Assembly (NCBI RefSeq): GCF_000003815.2 | Contig: NC_049992.1 | Span: 21,398,242 to 21,462,241, forward strand | Origin: Branchiostoma floridae | Taxonomy: Eukaryota; Chordata; Leptocardii; Amphioxiformes; Branchiostomatidae | Length of the DNA: 64,000 bases | Direction: 5' to 3' | In this document: positions 45,901 to 60,900 of the stretch, in pieces | Layout: the number at the start of each line of letters is the position of its first letter | Position numbering within the stretch: the stretch's first letter is position 1 | Notes under the pieces: generated by a model | Databases searched by the model: none | What the model saw: only the letters and a program-made list of their open reading frames with translations | What the model was told of the DNA's origin: nothing | Translations under genes and position numbers: made by a program

Positions 45901-48900
45901 TGTTCCTCTGACACACATCTGAGGGATAAAAACTTTGATTTTAGAACATGCATCTAAGTAAAAATTCCAAATGATTTTAAAGCCATAAACAAGAGATTAC
46001 CACCCTATACATGCACATTCAACATTTTTGTTANNNNNNNNNNNNNNNNNNNNNNNNNNNNNNNNNNNNNNNNNNNNNNNNNNNNNNNNNNNNNNNNNNN
46101 NNNNNNNNNNNNNNNNNNNNNNNNNNNNNNNNNCTTTAAGGCCCAATTCACACGAGGAAAATTTCTGGTCTTGCAACAATGACCTACGATGAAGTCGTAC
46201 GTCAGCTTTCTGTTTAATAAAAAGTGGATTCACACGAAGCAAAAAATGCGTTGTTTGCCAAAGACATACAACATTGTCAGATGCCATCATCGTGCAGACA
46301 GAAATTTTTCCTTGAGTGAATCTGGCCCAAGTCTTGTTAGCAGACTAGCCCTTGGTACTAGATAAGCTGGGCAGCCATGCTGAACAGTCAATACTCTGTC
46401 CTGCATGACATTGTGTGACTACTCACACATAAAACAGACAATCATGTACATGTACCTTTGGTATAAGGTATGGGAAGTGATTTCTGATGACAGCAAAAGA
46501 CTTCCCACTGACTGCAAAGTGATATGTTCCTTCAGGTTCCTCTATTTGTATGTTCTGGTAGCTCTACATGTTGGGGAGGAAAACATACATTTTGTCCGTA
46601 CACATCTTACAATGTATGTCAAACCATTCTCCTATGCAGCATTGAATCTATGTCATAGAAGCTGCTCTAGATTCACCTCTGCGTAATCGTCTTGTTGTCA
46701 ATGATGAAATGAAAGTCTTCTAAATAAGCAGACATTTGAGATTTTGGGTCTCCTTGGTGAATAATCTTGGTGGTAGTATTCTGCACCCAAAGAATATTGA
46801 AATAAAACTGGGAGATTTAAGCAATTTAACAACAGAATTTAAAAAAAAATCAAATTATGAACCTCTAAAGAATAACTTTAAAAGCAACAAGGAATGTTTA
46901 GCAAAGTAATGGCAAAAGATTTTTGGATTCTTCAGGCACAATTCATAACTACAAAAAAAAATAAAATCCCTCAAAAATCCATGATAAACACAGTTAAACT
47001 CATGTTATAAAGTTTTTACATACCTCACAATATGTTTCTTCAAGTTATTTATGAATAAAAATCATGAAAAGTAATTCAATGACATGTCCTCCCAGCTTAC
47101 ATATAATATAGACTGAGGTAGCGTTTAAAAGTCTTTGACTATGGATAAAATGTGACATTTTAGAAGAAGCCTAATACTACAAAGAACTCACCATGTCATA
47201 CTCTACCAAAGGTTCACTCATATCTGCACCACTGTCCCACTTCCCTGGCTGCTGACCCTGGCCCTGCACCACACTGTCTTCTGTGGGATGTTCCGAGTAC
47301 GTCCATGTAATGTGCGCAGGTTGTCCTTCCTCCGGAGGGTTGGCAGTCACCAAGATAACTGTGTCATTGGACAGCACCATTCTGCAGTTCCTGGCAACAC
47401 TGACAGCAGTCAGCATGTTGTCACCTGGTAAGGACAGTCACACAACAGTCAGCATCAGTACTGTCTGGTCAGGTTTTGACTACATGTACTCTATCAATTT
47501 TAGACCTGATGTTGTCAATGATGAAAAAGATATAGTTTACCTCACCTGATACTATGTATGACTGTCCTGATGTTGTAAATGATGATGTGGCTACCTCACC
47601 TGTTACTATGACAGTCCTGATGTTGTAAATGATGATGTGGTTACCTCACCTGTTACCATGACAGTCCTGATGTTGTAACTGATGATGTGGTTACCTCACC
47701 TGTTACCATGACAGTCCTGATGTTGTAAATGATGATGTGGTTACCTCACCTGTTACCATGACAGTCCTGATGTTGTAAATGATGATGTGGTTACCTCACC
47801 TGTTACCATGACAGTCCTGATGTTGTAAATGATGATGTGGTTACCTCACCTGTTACCATGACAGTCCTGATGCTGTAAATGATGATGTGGTTACCTTACC
47901 TGTTACCATGACAGTCCTGATGTTGTAAATGATGATGTGGTTACCTCACCTGTTACCATGACAGTCCTGATGTTGTAAATGATGATGTGGTTACCTCACC
48001 TGTTACCATGACAGTCCTGATGTTGTAAATGAAAGGTGTGGTTACCTCACCTGTTACCATGACAGTCCTGATGTTGTAAATGATGATGTGGTTACCTCAC
48101 CTGTTACCATGACAGTCCTGATGTTGTAAATGATGATGTGGTTACCTCACCTGTTACCATGACAGTCCTGATGTTGTAAATGATGATGTGGTTACCTCAC
48201 CTGTTACCATGACAGTCCTGATGCTGTAAATGATGATGTGGTTACCTTACCTGTTACCATGACAGTCCTGATGTTGTAAATGATGATGTGGTTACCTCAC
48301 CTGTTACCATGACAGTCCTGATGTTGTAAATGATGATGTGGTTACCTCACCTGTTACCATGACAGTCCTGATGTTGTAAATGATGATGTGGTTACCTCAC
48401 CTGTTACCATGACAGTCCTGATGTTGTAAATGATGATGTGGTTACCTCACCTGTTACCATGACAGTCCTGATGTTGGCCTCCCTGAGTTGTTGGATGGTG
48501 GGTGTGGTTTCTGGCTTGAGAGCATTTTGCATAACCATCAGGCCCAGAAATGTTAGGTCAGTCTCAACTTGGTCCCTGTAGTAGAATCATTAAATTAATA
48601 CACTGAGGGGATGACATTTATTAAAAACTAAGGTGATGTCTTTGGTGTTGTTTGTTTGTGCGTGTGACGTTAATTGCTTGCTTGCGTAAATCATTCTGGA
48701 TATTTTTGGTCAGCATAACTTACATGTTGTATGAATGGCTGGATGGATTGAAAAGATGTTTGGTATGCGGGTAGGCCTTGAAAAGACGAAAGTTAAGATC
48801 AAGTTTAGGCCCCTAGGTGTGTGAACTTCTTAATGAATTTCAGATTTTTTTTCTGGACATGCTGGTCTCTTTTCATGTAACTTAAGGAAGAGGTGTATAG

Positions 48901-51900
48901 ATTTCAATTTTGTAATAATTTTGTAATAATTTTGTGAATGAATGCAGTAATTCCTTTGTGCTAAATGGTGGGAATGTGACATGTGTAAGCTTATCAATTG
49001 AAAGTGAATAAGTTAAGAGGAAAGTGGTATTGGTATTCTACCAAATAACTTTGAATTCACACACATCATACAATATTAATATGTGATTTTGGTAGATTAT
49101 AACTTAAAATATATCATTCTTATTTGTATGATCACTAAAACAAGATAGAATAATATAAATCTATCATTTCATGGTGGTATACATACATGTACACAGTCAT
49201 ACTAGTATTGAGTTGTAGCATTATGTGATCTATTATTCATCAATGTAAACTTGGCACAAAAATTTTGGAATATTGATTTTGGTTGATCATATTTCCTTTG
49301 TTTCTGCATCAATATCAATGTATCATATATCAATAGAAAGCTTGATTGTGTGATTTCCTTTCAGGTAATCGGTATTTAATCATGATTTAATTGAGAACTG
49401 CACGTCTTTTAATTGAATTTTAATCACCTGTAGACAGGAACATAATCAAGATCTGTACTGTACAGTTAATCTAAGTACAGCTTCCTTGTTGAAGTTCCTC
49501 AGTTCTTTTACAATGTGCCAAAGTGCAAGTAATGTGAGCTGGTGGTATGACGTCTCTGAACTCTTGCTCACTTCTCAAATTCAAGACGAGAGGAACATAC
49601 AGTACAAAGATTTCACATTCAAGTCATTAAACAAAAAAGTTCTGCAATTCAGCTGTACAATAATGTATTCAATGTTCCTCTGAGACAGATATTTTTGACC
49701 TTCAAGTTGTTGAATGTGTAACCTCCACTATATGTACAATGTACATTTAAAAACTGAGTTTTTCATAATGGGAGGAGGAAAGTCCTACCTTTGAATTTTC
49801 TGTAAATGATGAAACTTGATGCTTGTGTCAAGCATTTTCCAGGCAAAGGCAATGACTCTGAAGCCTTGGAGAGTGTACCTCATCAGAGTGGTGTGGAAGT
49901 CAGGAGGCACTGAGACAGAAAGTGAAGACAGCATTAAATTATATATTATCACTATTAAGATTTAACTTCAAAAAGCACATGAATTTCATTTTGTACCGAT
50001 CCTCTTAATCAGAATTTACTAGCCCTACAAGTGTACTATTTGCGTAGTGTCATAGTCTTTATATCATACCTGGGCCGTGAAAATGTTCGATACAGGTTGT
50101 TCCGGACTGTGTGATAACTTTCTGTATCACACAGGCTTCGAAGTTGTATCACACAGGCTTCCTTCGAGTAAATTGAACTATTTCGAGCAGGCCTAGTGTG
50201 GCACAGTTGAAAATTTGAACAACGGGTTGGGACGTTAGAATTGCTGTTGTTACACATTTTCTCAACTTCTGGTGCATTTCATATCGAAACATGTGTTTTC
50301 TTAGGTGAGTATGACATAAATAAGATACAACATGGTGTATTCCGCATCACCCCCGGTCCCGGGCTTGTACCTCGGGTGATACAGAAAACAGAGTGTTGTA
50401 TTCTATTGTATACTGACTGACAGACAGACTAGCCTACATGTACCTGGCCACAGACTGTAAGATACAGAAGAGACTGGAGCGGCTCAAGAAAGGGGTTCCT
50501 CTGAGAGAGCAATCAAACCCTGCCATGAGAGAGAGAAAAAGCAACTCACCAGTTTCTTTAATACAAAGAGAAGCCACCATTTCTGGTGCACCCTTTAAGT
50601 AAACATCCATGTTTCGATTCCCCAGAGTCCGTGTGATGACACTCATCCGCTGAAGACTGGACGAGAAAGGGAACTGGCGAAGAATTCCGATCTCATATGG
50701 AGTCTGGTAGGGGTAAAACAGTATTAGTGTAAGATAGAAGCAATGCTACACATAAATCATCATAGGTGTACATACATGTGTATACACAGGGTTGGACAAG
50801 TCTTCAAGTCCTATTGTCCCGGGCAAGTGAAAATGCTGATCGGGCAAGTACATGTCCTACTCCACTTGCCCGATTGGACAAGTAAGATTTTTTTTCTAAT
50901 GAGTGACATTTCATATACTTTTCAAAGTCATGGCATCAAGCATAATGGTGAATACAGAAAAATAGAGCCAATAAGAAGAAATCCATGGATGGAAGTGAAA
51001 ATACATAGAAAAATTTGAGTGCAAGCGAAAGGTTTGTTCGGGCAAGTAAATTTTGTATGTACTTGCCAGATAGGACAAGTGAATTTCAGAAAACTTGTCC
51101 AACCCTGATACATGTAGGAGCAAAATAATATACATTTGTGGTCAAAAAGGCCAAATAACTCATTTTTGAAGTGACATATGGCAAAGGTGTTGATGAGGTT
51201 CTGTGGGCAAATGTCCAATGCACCTCTGTACCAAATTTCAGGTCATTAGGTTGTAATACCAGGGCACAGGGGCCCAAAATATATATATTTTTAGTCCAAA
51301 AATGACCCAAAACCCTAAATATAATAATTTCTAAGCCCTCTATCAAAAAAGTAAAAACAATGTCTTGGGGTATTGGCTATCTTTACCTTCATGCCAAATT
51401 TCAGTGAATCCATTTGAAGATTTGACAGGAGAAGGAGAAGAGACACAGCAAAAAGCAAATTATTGTAGTATCATAAATGGATTGAAATATAATGAAGAAT
51501 CTAGAGTTTTGATGTACTATACTTGGTGTGTTTAATCATTTGTTTAACCTTCCTGAAAACTTTTTTAACCAAACTTTGTGCTTTTGAACAATTGCGTCAG
51601 TTTGGCAAAGAAGATGTCCCAAATATGAACTAAATTGACATGCCTATTGGACAAAGTGCAAAGAAGTCTAACTTGCAGACGAGTTCCAGATCTTGCAGCA
51701 ATGTTGACTAACCTGACTGCTGGCTCCCATGATGAAGGTGTCAGCTGTAACTGGCTTCACTACAGTTGGTGCCAAAATGTCAAACCTGGTGTTGTCTGGG
51801 CCAGGCTCCTCTAGAAGCTAGCAGAAGAACAACAAAGAATCATTTAAAATGCCACCTTCAAACTACTAGGCAAAACGAAATTAGTTTTATTGATGAAACA

Positions 51901-54900
51901 ATCTGCAATTTAATTCCAGGAAAAAAATTATGCTATAATTATACATAATTTCAAAAGATATGTATAATAAGGATTTTTCCATTATACATAATTATACATA
52001 ACCCATTTTTCCCGTTATCAATAATAATTATAGATATCTCTTTTACCATTATACATAATTATACATATCCCTTTTCACTATTATACATAATTATATATAC
52101 AGTGGAAGCCGCTTAATTGCACACACAATTTGCCAGCGAATCCCGTGCAATTATCCGGCGTGTGCCATAATGCGAAGTTACCCAGTTGGACCGCACCGCC
52201 ACTGGATTTTAGGATTCCGTGCAATTGACCGGCTTCCACTGTACAAATAAATATACAGTCTGTTATTATCATCATGCTTCCTTTCACAGTTTGAGATTGA
52301 TTGTAGCAAGTGCTGACCCAATCTGTTGCTTCAAACATTTTCAAGTCCAGTGGGTCTCCCGTCATCTCCCCTTCAATCAGTGTGAGGGAGTGGCAGGAGG
52401 CCATGGCAGCCAGCAGCGCGCCACGGGGAAGGTCTGCAGCATTCTTCACCACGGACATGTCCGCTGGAACCACCCCCCACAAGTCCAGTCCATCTTCTGT
52501 CAGTGTTCCTGTCTTCAATATACATACAGAAGGAGAATGAATTGAAACTTAGCCAAGACGACATTACTGCAGTCTGTCAAACTGTAATTTCCATTATACT
52601 TCATCAAATTGTTCAATGTTCAACTCCAGTCTTTTGGTTAAGGAATGAACAATGCAGTGCTACTGTGTGTGACATCATGTTATGCTGATGAAGATCAAGT
52701 GACTCAGAAACCAGTATAGATTATATATGTTCCACATGTAATGTCTTACATTTGTACATGTATATCCTATTTGTATAAAGTTTGCTCATTCCTTGAAACA
52801 TTAAGAATTTGACGTGTCAGTTGAAAATTTGGGCAAGTCTAATCACAACATCCCCTAATTTGCTTTTTAAAGTTAAATTGACACAAACATTTTAAAATTT
52901 TTCATCCGAAAATTCCAATTTCATCAACAGATACACCAATAATCAACTTGATGGAATTTTCAGCACTAAGGACAGGGGCCATTTCTGACACCATCACCAA
53001 AGCCTATACTGAATCACATGTACAGGTACAGTCAAACCTGTCTATAGCGGTCACTCAAAGGACTGGTCAAAATTGGCCACTATAGAGAGGTGGCCACTAT
53101 AGAGAATATGTTAATTAATTGACCACAAGCAATAAGTTACACATGGTTTTAGTACCCACTGATCTTTATTCACATAATACAGTACTGTACATGTACTGCA
53201 ATGATTTTTACACTATATGTATTAAGAAAACAAAAGCTATAAAAAGTTTTAAATGTTCTACAGTTGATATTGTCTGAAGAGACCGGTATCGTCATATTTT
53301 TTTGATCTTTCGTCTTGTATACTTGTATCCTTGATACTTCGCCGTCCATGTATTCCCTCCTGCGTTCACATGTCAGATTCGCCCGTTATGCTAATGTGGT
53401 ACTCACAAGAAAAGTCTCGTCATTTTAGACTTATCTCAGACGAACGTGTGCCGAAACATAGATTAGCGGTCCGCGTGGCCGTAATCGGCAGTGTTTTTGT
53501 ACCTGCGGGACCGGAAATCGTGTGGCCGTGGCCGCGTTGGACAGGTGGCCGCTAAGCCTATTTCTTAATCATTACGAATCCAAGGGACCGACAAAAAGTG
53601 GCCACTATGGGCAGGTGGCCGGTATGCAAAGGTGGCCGCTAATACAGGTTTGACTGTACATCTATTACACAGTTCTGCAAAAGTTGCTGAATTAATACAA
53701 CTTCTGAAACTCCCTGTAAAAATTTGTACGCCACCCTGCCATAGCCACTGTTAAAGTCATTCTAAATTTTATACTTTATTCAATGTCACCCAGACCTTCA
53801 CTTCACCCTGATACTAGACATAGCTTTGTAACTTAACCTAACCTAACTTATACGATGTAACCTAACCTAACCTTACTTAACCTACATGTAACCTATCCTA
53901 GCACACTAAACTAACCTACATGCATGTACATACATACATATATTATTTAGTACATATCTCATTCAATAGAGCCCTGTCTAACATTGCTTTTTCTACGTTC
54001 ACAAAATCAATACCCGATTCTCTAGTGAAAGTGCCCATTAGTCCATAATAGTCAAACTTCTGCAATGTACCCGGCCACTTGGTTTCCATAGAACAGATGA
54101 AACTATCTCCTGTTTGCTCGACAACAATGTCCCGCCAATTGTACCCATGGATGAGTCAGCTTCTGAGACAGCCATCAGAGACTTATATTGCTTTAAAGTA
54201 GCATGTTGAAAGTCCAAGATTTATATGTGCTCTGCGAAGTAACTTTGTGTAACTAACCTAATGTACATATTATATTATATTACTTAACCTAACCTTATTA
54301 AGCTACCTGTCACCTAACCTAACCTTACCTTATCAAAGCACACCAGCTTTGTTTTCCCTGACACGTTGATCCTCGGCGGACTGATACAAAAAATTCCCTG
54401 TTTCATCAGCCGTCGCTGTGCGTAAACTGATCCAACTGTCATGGCGGCAGGCAGTGCAGGAGGAACAATAACTGTGATCATGTCCAGGGCACGAAGAATG
54501 ATTTCTTTTACTGGTGCCTTGAATGAGATCATCATATAGACACTGAAGAACAAAACAGAGCAAAACACAATATTAGTACTGGCTACCATCTTAACTTGTT
54601 GCATTAAAAACAACATTACTGGAAACAAAAGACTATTACTTATAATTGTTAGTTTGGCATGACTTCCTTCAGAATTTGAAGCTAGAAACACAATAATTTT
54701 ATCCATTAGACCACATGTGGTCATTTGTGCATTTTGCCCATGGGTATAAACGTGCAATAAAGATTATCATTATTATTATCATTACAGAAGAATCCGCCTA
54801 TTTGCAACTGTCAGTTGATTTGCTGCAATTCTTCCGTGAACCGTGTTGCTATGCCTTGCACGTCAGGTTATTGTAAAAAGTCTCAGTGTTATGATTTTAC

Positions 54901-57900
54901 CTTTGGCTTGATTATACCTAGGGGTATTCTCTTTCTGACAATATCGTCCATTTTTGAGACTAAAATTAGGTAAATTACATTAGGTAGAATTAAATTCTGA
55001 TCGTGGGTTTAATACCCATTTTTCTGTGAAAAAGTTTTGGCCCCCAAAAAGCAGAAACTGAGGGTGTATGCTATGAGAAACTGAAACCAGGTTGTTTCTT
55101 AAGCTGGAGAGATCCCCTTCAATCTCATACACGGCTTTTCTGCTTCAAATGTATTTCCTGGAAGAGACGGCCTCTTAACATGAAGGTGTGCAGCCCAAAT
55201 TGAGACCCCAAATAAACTCAACAACTGTATAAACTCATAAACTCACTGTTTACCGTAGAAAACCAAATCAGCAGCAGTGAAAATGGGCTAAATTGACAAA
55301 GTTAAACATATTTACATGTAGCTCCTAATATAACGCTAGTTAACCTTTATTCGTTCAGTTACCTTAATTCGTTTTTTCAAAAACAGGGAATCTACGGAGA
55401 TACGATAAATGCAACATCAGTAATAACCACAGGAATGCATAACCGAGAAACTCAAGTGTTCAGAATATTCATGAAAAGGCTCAGATGACCACGCATTCGA
55501 AAACAGCGAGGTCAAAAACGTACCGTCCCTTATTACCGTCCCATCTCCGCTCAACGGGAGATTTTATGCACCACCAAGAATGGAAATGATATTGAACATC
55601 GACAAATTAATTGATTTTACCCTGGTCCCTTTTTTCAAAATGTGAAAGTCCCAAACAGTAAACTGTTGCAAATACGGCCTTGAAGACGATACCAACTGTC
55701 TCAGTACGGGTATGGTTAACCGATAACAAGATTTGGACTGCATATTTGTCGACCACAAGTCTAACAGCAATGTTTTATATCATTTATTGTGGAATCTTTC
55801 GTTCTTTGATCCAGGGCATTGACAACAGTGATATATCAGACATCGCACCCCTTCATCTTTAGTGTTGTTGGCCGCCGGAATAGACCTTTGACACAAATAT
55901 ATCGGGTTACATTTTGCCGTGTGGAGGGTGCAAAACACTGTACAGATGGTTGTACTGCAAACTGATGATTACCCGCTTGGTACTAGCCGCAGCACGTCGT
56001 TCAAGTTGCAAAGAAAGGTGCATAAGTTTTATGGAACGATCATGGCGCCAGGATCGATTTTACGTCACGGTCTAATAACCCAACAACCTCATTATTTTAC
56101 CAACGCGCTACTGCGTGCGATGTAAATACTCAGCGGTAGTTGTCGGGATTTTTTGTTGCCTGAATAAGTTTGTAATCTAGAGCACTCCATTCATGTCAAG
56201 AAAGGAACAATAGCTTCAGCATATTAAGTAATTAGCAGCGGACAAACATAACAAGTCTCGTCATAACGAATAAAGGTCACGCCCTCCGGGAGCGCCGTCG
56301 TTCTCAACACAACGCGACGGTGTTTTCAAATTGAGACATTTTCATATTAGCATGGTAGTAGAGAAAATATATCGTGGATGGGATGAGTGACAAAGGTAAA
56401 CAACAATATCACCATGTTATAGACAGAAATTATGCTTTGTTCTTCTGCCAGATTGGAACAAGCTGACTCTTGATGAAAAACGCAACGAATAAAGGTTAAT
56501 TAGCGTTAACATTTTACCATGTTTTTATTCACTACTTTTGCACGAGTTGAAGATGCCCAATTATTTAGATCTAGAGGAGATTTTGTCCATGAACACTTAC
56601 TGGTCAACATGTAATAACATGACAATGGACAAAATGGCGACCAAGCTACATTCTGTATTTCATCAGTCATAATCGGCACACGACGTGATTTTCAATTGAA
56701 ACTGCATTTCTTTGTTAACTTGACAGTTTGTCCCCTTACATCAACCCTCACTGAGTGCTCCAATGTCAGGCGGAACCACCAGCACATCGGTATACTCGGC
56801 ACAATTTTCAATAGAAACCAAATTTTTCTCTAAACATTTCAAGATAATTTCGAAAATTATGAATTCATGCCTTAGAACAGACCCTAAAAAGCCCATTGTC
56901 AATGTTATTGTTTTTTTTATCATAAGCCATAAGTTGAGTTTAGCAGAAGCCATAAGAGCGGCGGATAACAGAGACAGGTGGAGGAGAATAGTGGATGGAG
57001 TCATGGTGCCCCAACGACCCACACAGAGGTCAAGGGATAGGTGAGGTGAGGTGAGGTGAGGTGATGCAATTCGAACGTGATTAGTTGGCTTCTGCTACTG
57101 TATTATCATTATGTTGAAGTCACAAACCTGTATGAAAAGCCAATAACTGCCAGTCCTGCCAGCACTGCTAAAAACCGCATGGCATCCTGATAGAATTTGA
57201 ACCCCATCGGTTTTGGAAACAGGATAGACCGTACCAGTTCTCCCTTGGCAGTGACAAATCCTGTATTTTTGGACAAAACAAACAAAAGGTCATAGATACA
57301 TGTACAAGACTGGAGACAAAACAAGCTGGACGGATTACAAGGTGGAATCTAATGTTCTCTTACTAGAAGATTGGTCATAATTAGGACATGTACGTCAAGC
57401 ACATGGCACTGTGCTGCTCTCCAAGCAGCGGTTTGGCTCCGGAGCTTTGTTTATGACGATGTTCTTCGCCACTTTTGTCCAGATTTCCATTTGTGCTGTT
57501 GTTTTTTTTTTATTGCTGGAAGACATAAAAACAAATCAGCAAGCCTAATAAAAGGCCTAAACATAAGCCTTAGCCAGTGATTGTCCTTTTTAAACTACAG
57601 TAACTTTTACTCAATAAATGCATAATGATCATTTTAATTTTGCAGGTATTTGATTTTGAGGTAAGGAGAAAATGCAGTGTTTGTGGTGGTTTTGAGCTTG
57701 TGACAGTGCAATAGTCATATAATGTACATTTGTAATGGAAACCCCAGACTCTGAGCCTTTATAGACAGCCAGTCAAAAACACCAACTAGGAACTGAAAAA
57801 GGATAGACGGACAGAACAGTGGTTGTCCCTACCGGCAATGCTGATCTAACATCATCTGCCCTTGAGATAACATACATGTGTATGTCTAGCAATAAATCAA

Positions 57901-60900
57901 TAAATTGTTGATTATGTACATGTACTAGTCAAAGATTGGGTCTGTGTTCAATACATGCTTTGTAAGCACATGAAATATGCCTGTTGACCATAACAGGTGC
58001 CTCAAAACTGTACAATGATTAGTATGTATATGAAGCATTTTGATATTAGAGCATAAGGGGGGGGGATTTTCATGGTGGTTTTGAGTTTGCCATGAAGCGG
58101 TCACTGCAAAAACATTTCAATCTGCATTATCTAATACATTTGTACAATGTGGTACATGTACAGAATAAGGTTTATACCTGTCAGTCAAACCTGTATTAGC
58201 GGCCATCTTTGCATAGCGGCCACCTGGCCATTGCGGTCACTTTTTGTTGGTCCCTTGAATTTTTAACAATGACCTTAGAATTAAGAAATACATGTAGTCT
58301 ATAGTGGCCACCTGTCCAACAGCCTGTCCTGCAGCCACGGCTACATGACTTCCAGTCTCATAGATACAGAAACACTGCCTATTGCACATGTGACCATACA
58401 GAGGCCGTATGTCACCCAGTGCCGGGTTTTAAATCGTAGTTTGCGAGGATTTGGAGTTCCCAACAGGGTCATTTTGGCGGTAGCGGAAGGTACGCGTGTC
58501 TTAAACGTTGGAGCTTAACCCTCTTAACACAGCATAAAATTTTTTATGTATTCCAGAACACTAGCTATAATTCCAGACTCTACAGTAGTCTACGGGTACT
58601 TTGTGTGTATTATTTTTGCTGCTCTAATGTAAAGAGTAGACTAGGAAAACTATGTATTTTTGGAAAGCTCACAAGTTGAACTCTACAATAAAAGTAGAAT
58701 GAATATTTTGCCATCTATCTGAGGACAGCAACTGTCATAAAAAGTACCCAGACACATTTGCAAAAGTCCTGAAAAAAGAGTTTCAACTTTCAAGTAAGGC
58801 GCAGAGATGGCCAGGGGCGAAAATGCTTGTCAATTATCATGAAACTCTACAGAAATACTCAACCATATGTATACAATGCATTTATGCTGTTACAATAACT
58901 GAAAACTAAATCTGAAAGCATAATTTTACATATGTTCTGTGTTTACATATATACAAACATCACCACCAAACAAATGAGACCCCCTCCCCAACCCAAGTTC
59001 TCTCCCAGCTAGGCTGGAAAGACATTAAAGCAACACACCAGTACAGCAATGCCGTGCTAGTCTACAAGGCCCTAAACAGCAAACTACCACCCTACTTGCG
59101 TCAGATGTTTGTGTACTGCAGGGACCAGAGTACACGGACAACCAGACAAAGCACAAGTAGTCAACTGGTTGTCCCAAAACCGAATCGAGAGACCTTCTGA
59201 TCAGAAGATCAATAGCCTACCGTGGCCCCTATGTCTGGAACAACCTACCACCAGACACACGTACGGCTCCAAATCTGACCAGCTTTAAGAGACTCTTGAA
59301 GTAAAAGTAATTGACCAAAACGAACGGACACGGACTATGAACACTGAGCCATCTGCACCAGTATATGTTTTGTACAATGTATGTGTAGTGATATAGGTTG
59401 ATGAATCTAATAGTACTCAATGTAATCTGTATCTGTATTATATTTTATATGACCCTGACCTCCCTCATGACCTCAATGAAAAGCGGCCTGCTGGCCAATT
59501 TGAGCTTCTCATGAATAAACAAAGGTTCAAAAAAACCCCTATACCTTGCCTATTTCAGTGCTAAGAAAATGCTGGAAAATGATAGCCAATTATTTTCTGG
59601 CAAGTTCTCCTTCTATCAGTGAGTGAAATAAAGTCATTGAGATAAAGAAATTTGCATCAATAATCAAGAAAAGTTCCCTTAGTCCTGACCTATCAGATCT
59701 GACCTCTGGACATTTCATGTCAGAACATAAACAAAGAAAGCATGCAATGATTCATGCAGAAGAATAAGCAAAAACACCATCCAATTTTGTTTCAATAAAA
59801 TCAGCTGCATATTTGCCTTCCTGTCATCCAAAGATTTCCCACCAAATTGGATGATATTTATTAAATTCACTAAAAAAACTTGACAAAACTGCAGTCAAAA
59901 ACCTGCCTCCAAAGTCCAAGAAACATGGCACAAGTGTTACACACCTCCTGGTTGGTCATTCCTCTTTAGTTACTAGCCTTCTGATTGGTATATTCTGGTA
60001 CATGGTTCTATTGTACACTTCATAGTTTGAAATTCCCACCAAAATTCAAGCTGAGCCTATATATAGGCTCACCGTGTTCAGTGGGTAAAGCCTATATAAT
60101 GGCTCATCGTGTTGAGAGGGTTAAGTCTTTGTCGGCAAATTTACGAACATTACGCATGGCAATATCAATTATTTTCTGTAGATTTGACTTTGGCAGGGTC
60201 AGTTCAATTTTGAGATGATCAATGACAATGCTACTTTGTGTGAAAGATCAGTAGGTACTGAAATCATGTGTAATTTATTGCTTGTGGTCAGTTGATCAGC
60301 ATTTTCTCTATATTATTAATAGTAGCCACTTGTCCATAGTGGCTAGATTTCTCCAGTTCCTTGAGTGGCCGCTATAGACAGGTTTGACTGTATTGAAAAG
60401 AGAACCAGTCCTTTAAGGTATAACCATATACATTTTTGTATGTTGTATAGACTTAACAGATAGACATGAACCAGTGTTAAGAGGAATGACTCTGTACCAT
60501 TAACCAGGAAGCATGATTTGCATGACTGTAAATGCTTTACATGTACTTGTACATTTAATGTACACATGCACATGCAGACCCTTTCATTGATGCCCACACT
60601 GATCTTTTGCACATAACAGATGATACCGATAACATTCAGTGGCTATGTGATGGAATTGCTTTCATGGAGTAATTATGCATTATAACTCTGATGAGATGTA
60701 CGAATAATTCTCATTGTCATCACTGTCATTGCATGTCAGTGTACCGGGGTATAGCAGGCCATCGTCATATTCTACAACTTTTGTTTCTTGCTGTCCATTA
60801 TGCCCCCCTCCACATTACTTAGTAAATGATATACAATGTATAATAACTCTGTTCAGTATTCCATTGTCATTAGACATCCCATAATTGTTTTTTTTTTGTA

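Noticed and set aside
45997..46290. Open frame spanning the run of N
   Set aside because: Its middle is undetermined sequence and the flanks belong to an intron and a short inverted-repeat element.
47537..48476. Regularly spaced repeats resembling a CRISPR array
   Set aside because: Units are contiguous 50-bp copies without unique spacers, in an animal intron.
53838..53930. Telomere-like AACCT repeats suggesting an internal telomere
   Set aside because: Tracts are short, degenerate and mixed with other motifs; the chordate telomere unit is TTAGGG, which is not seen.
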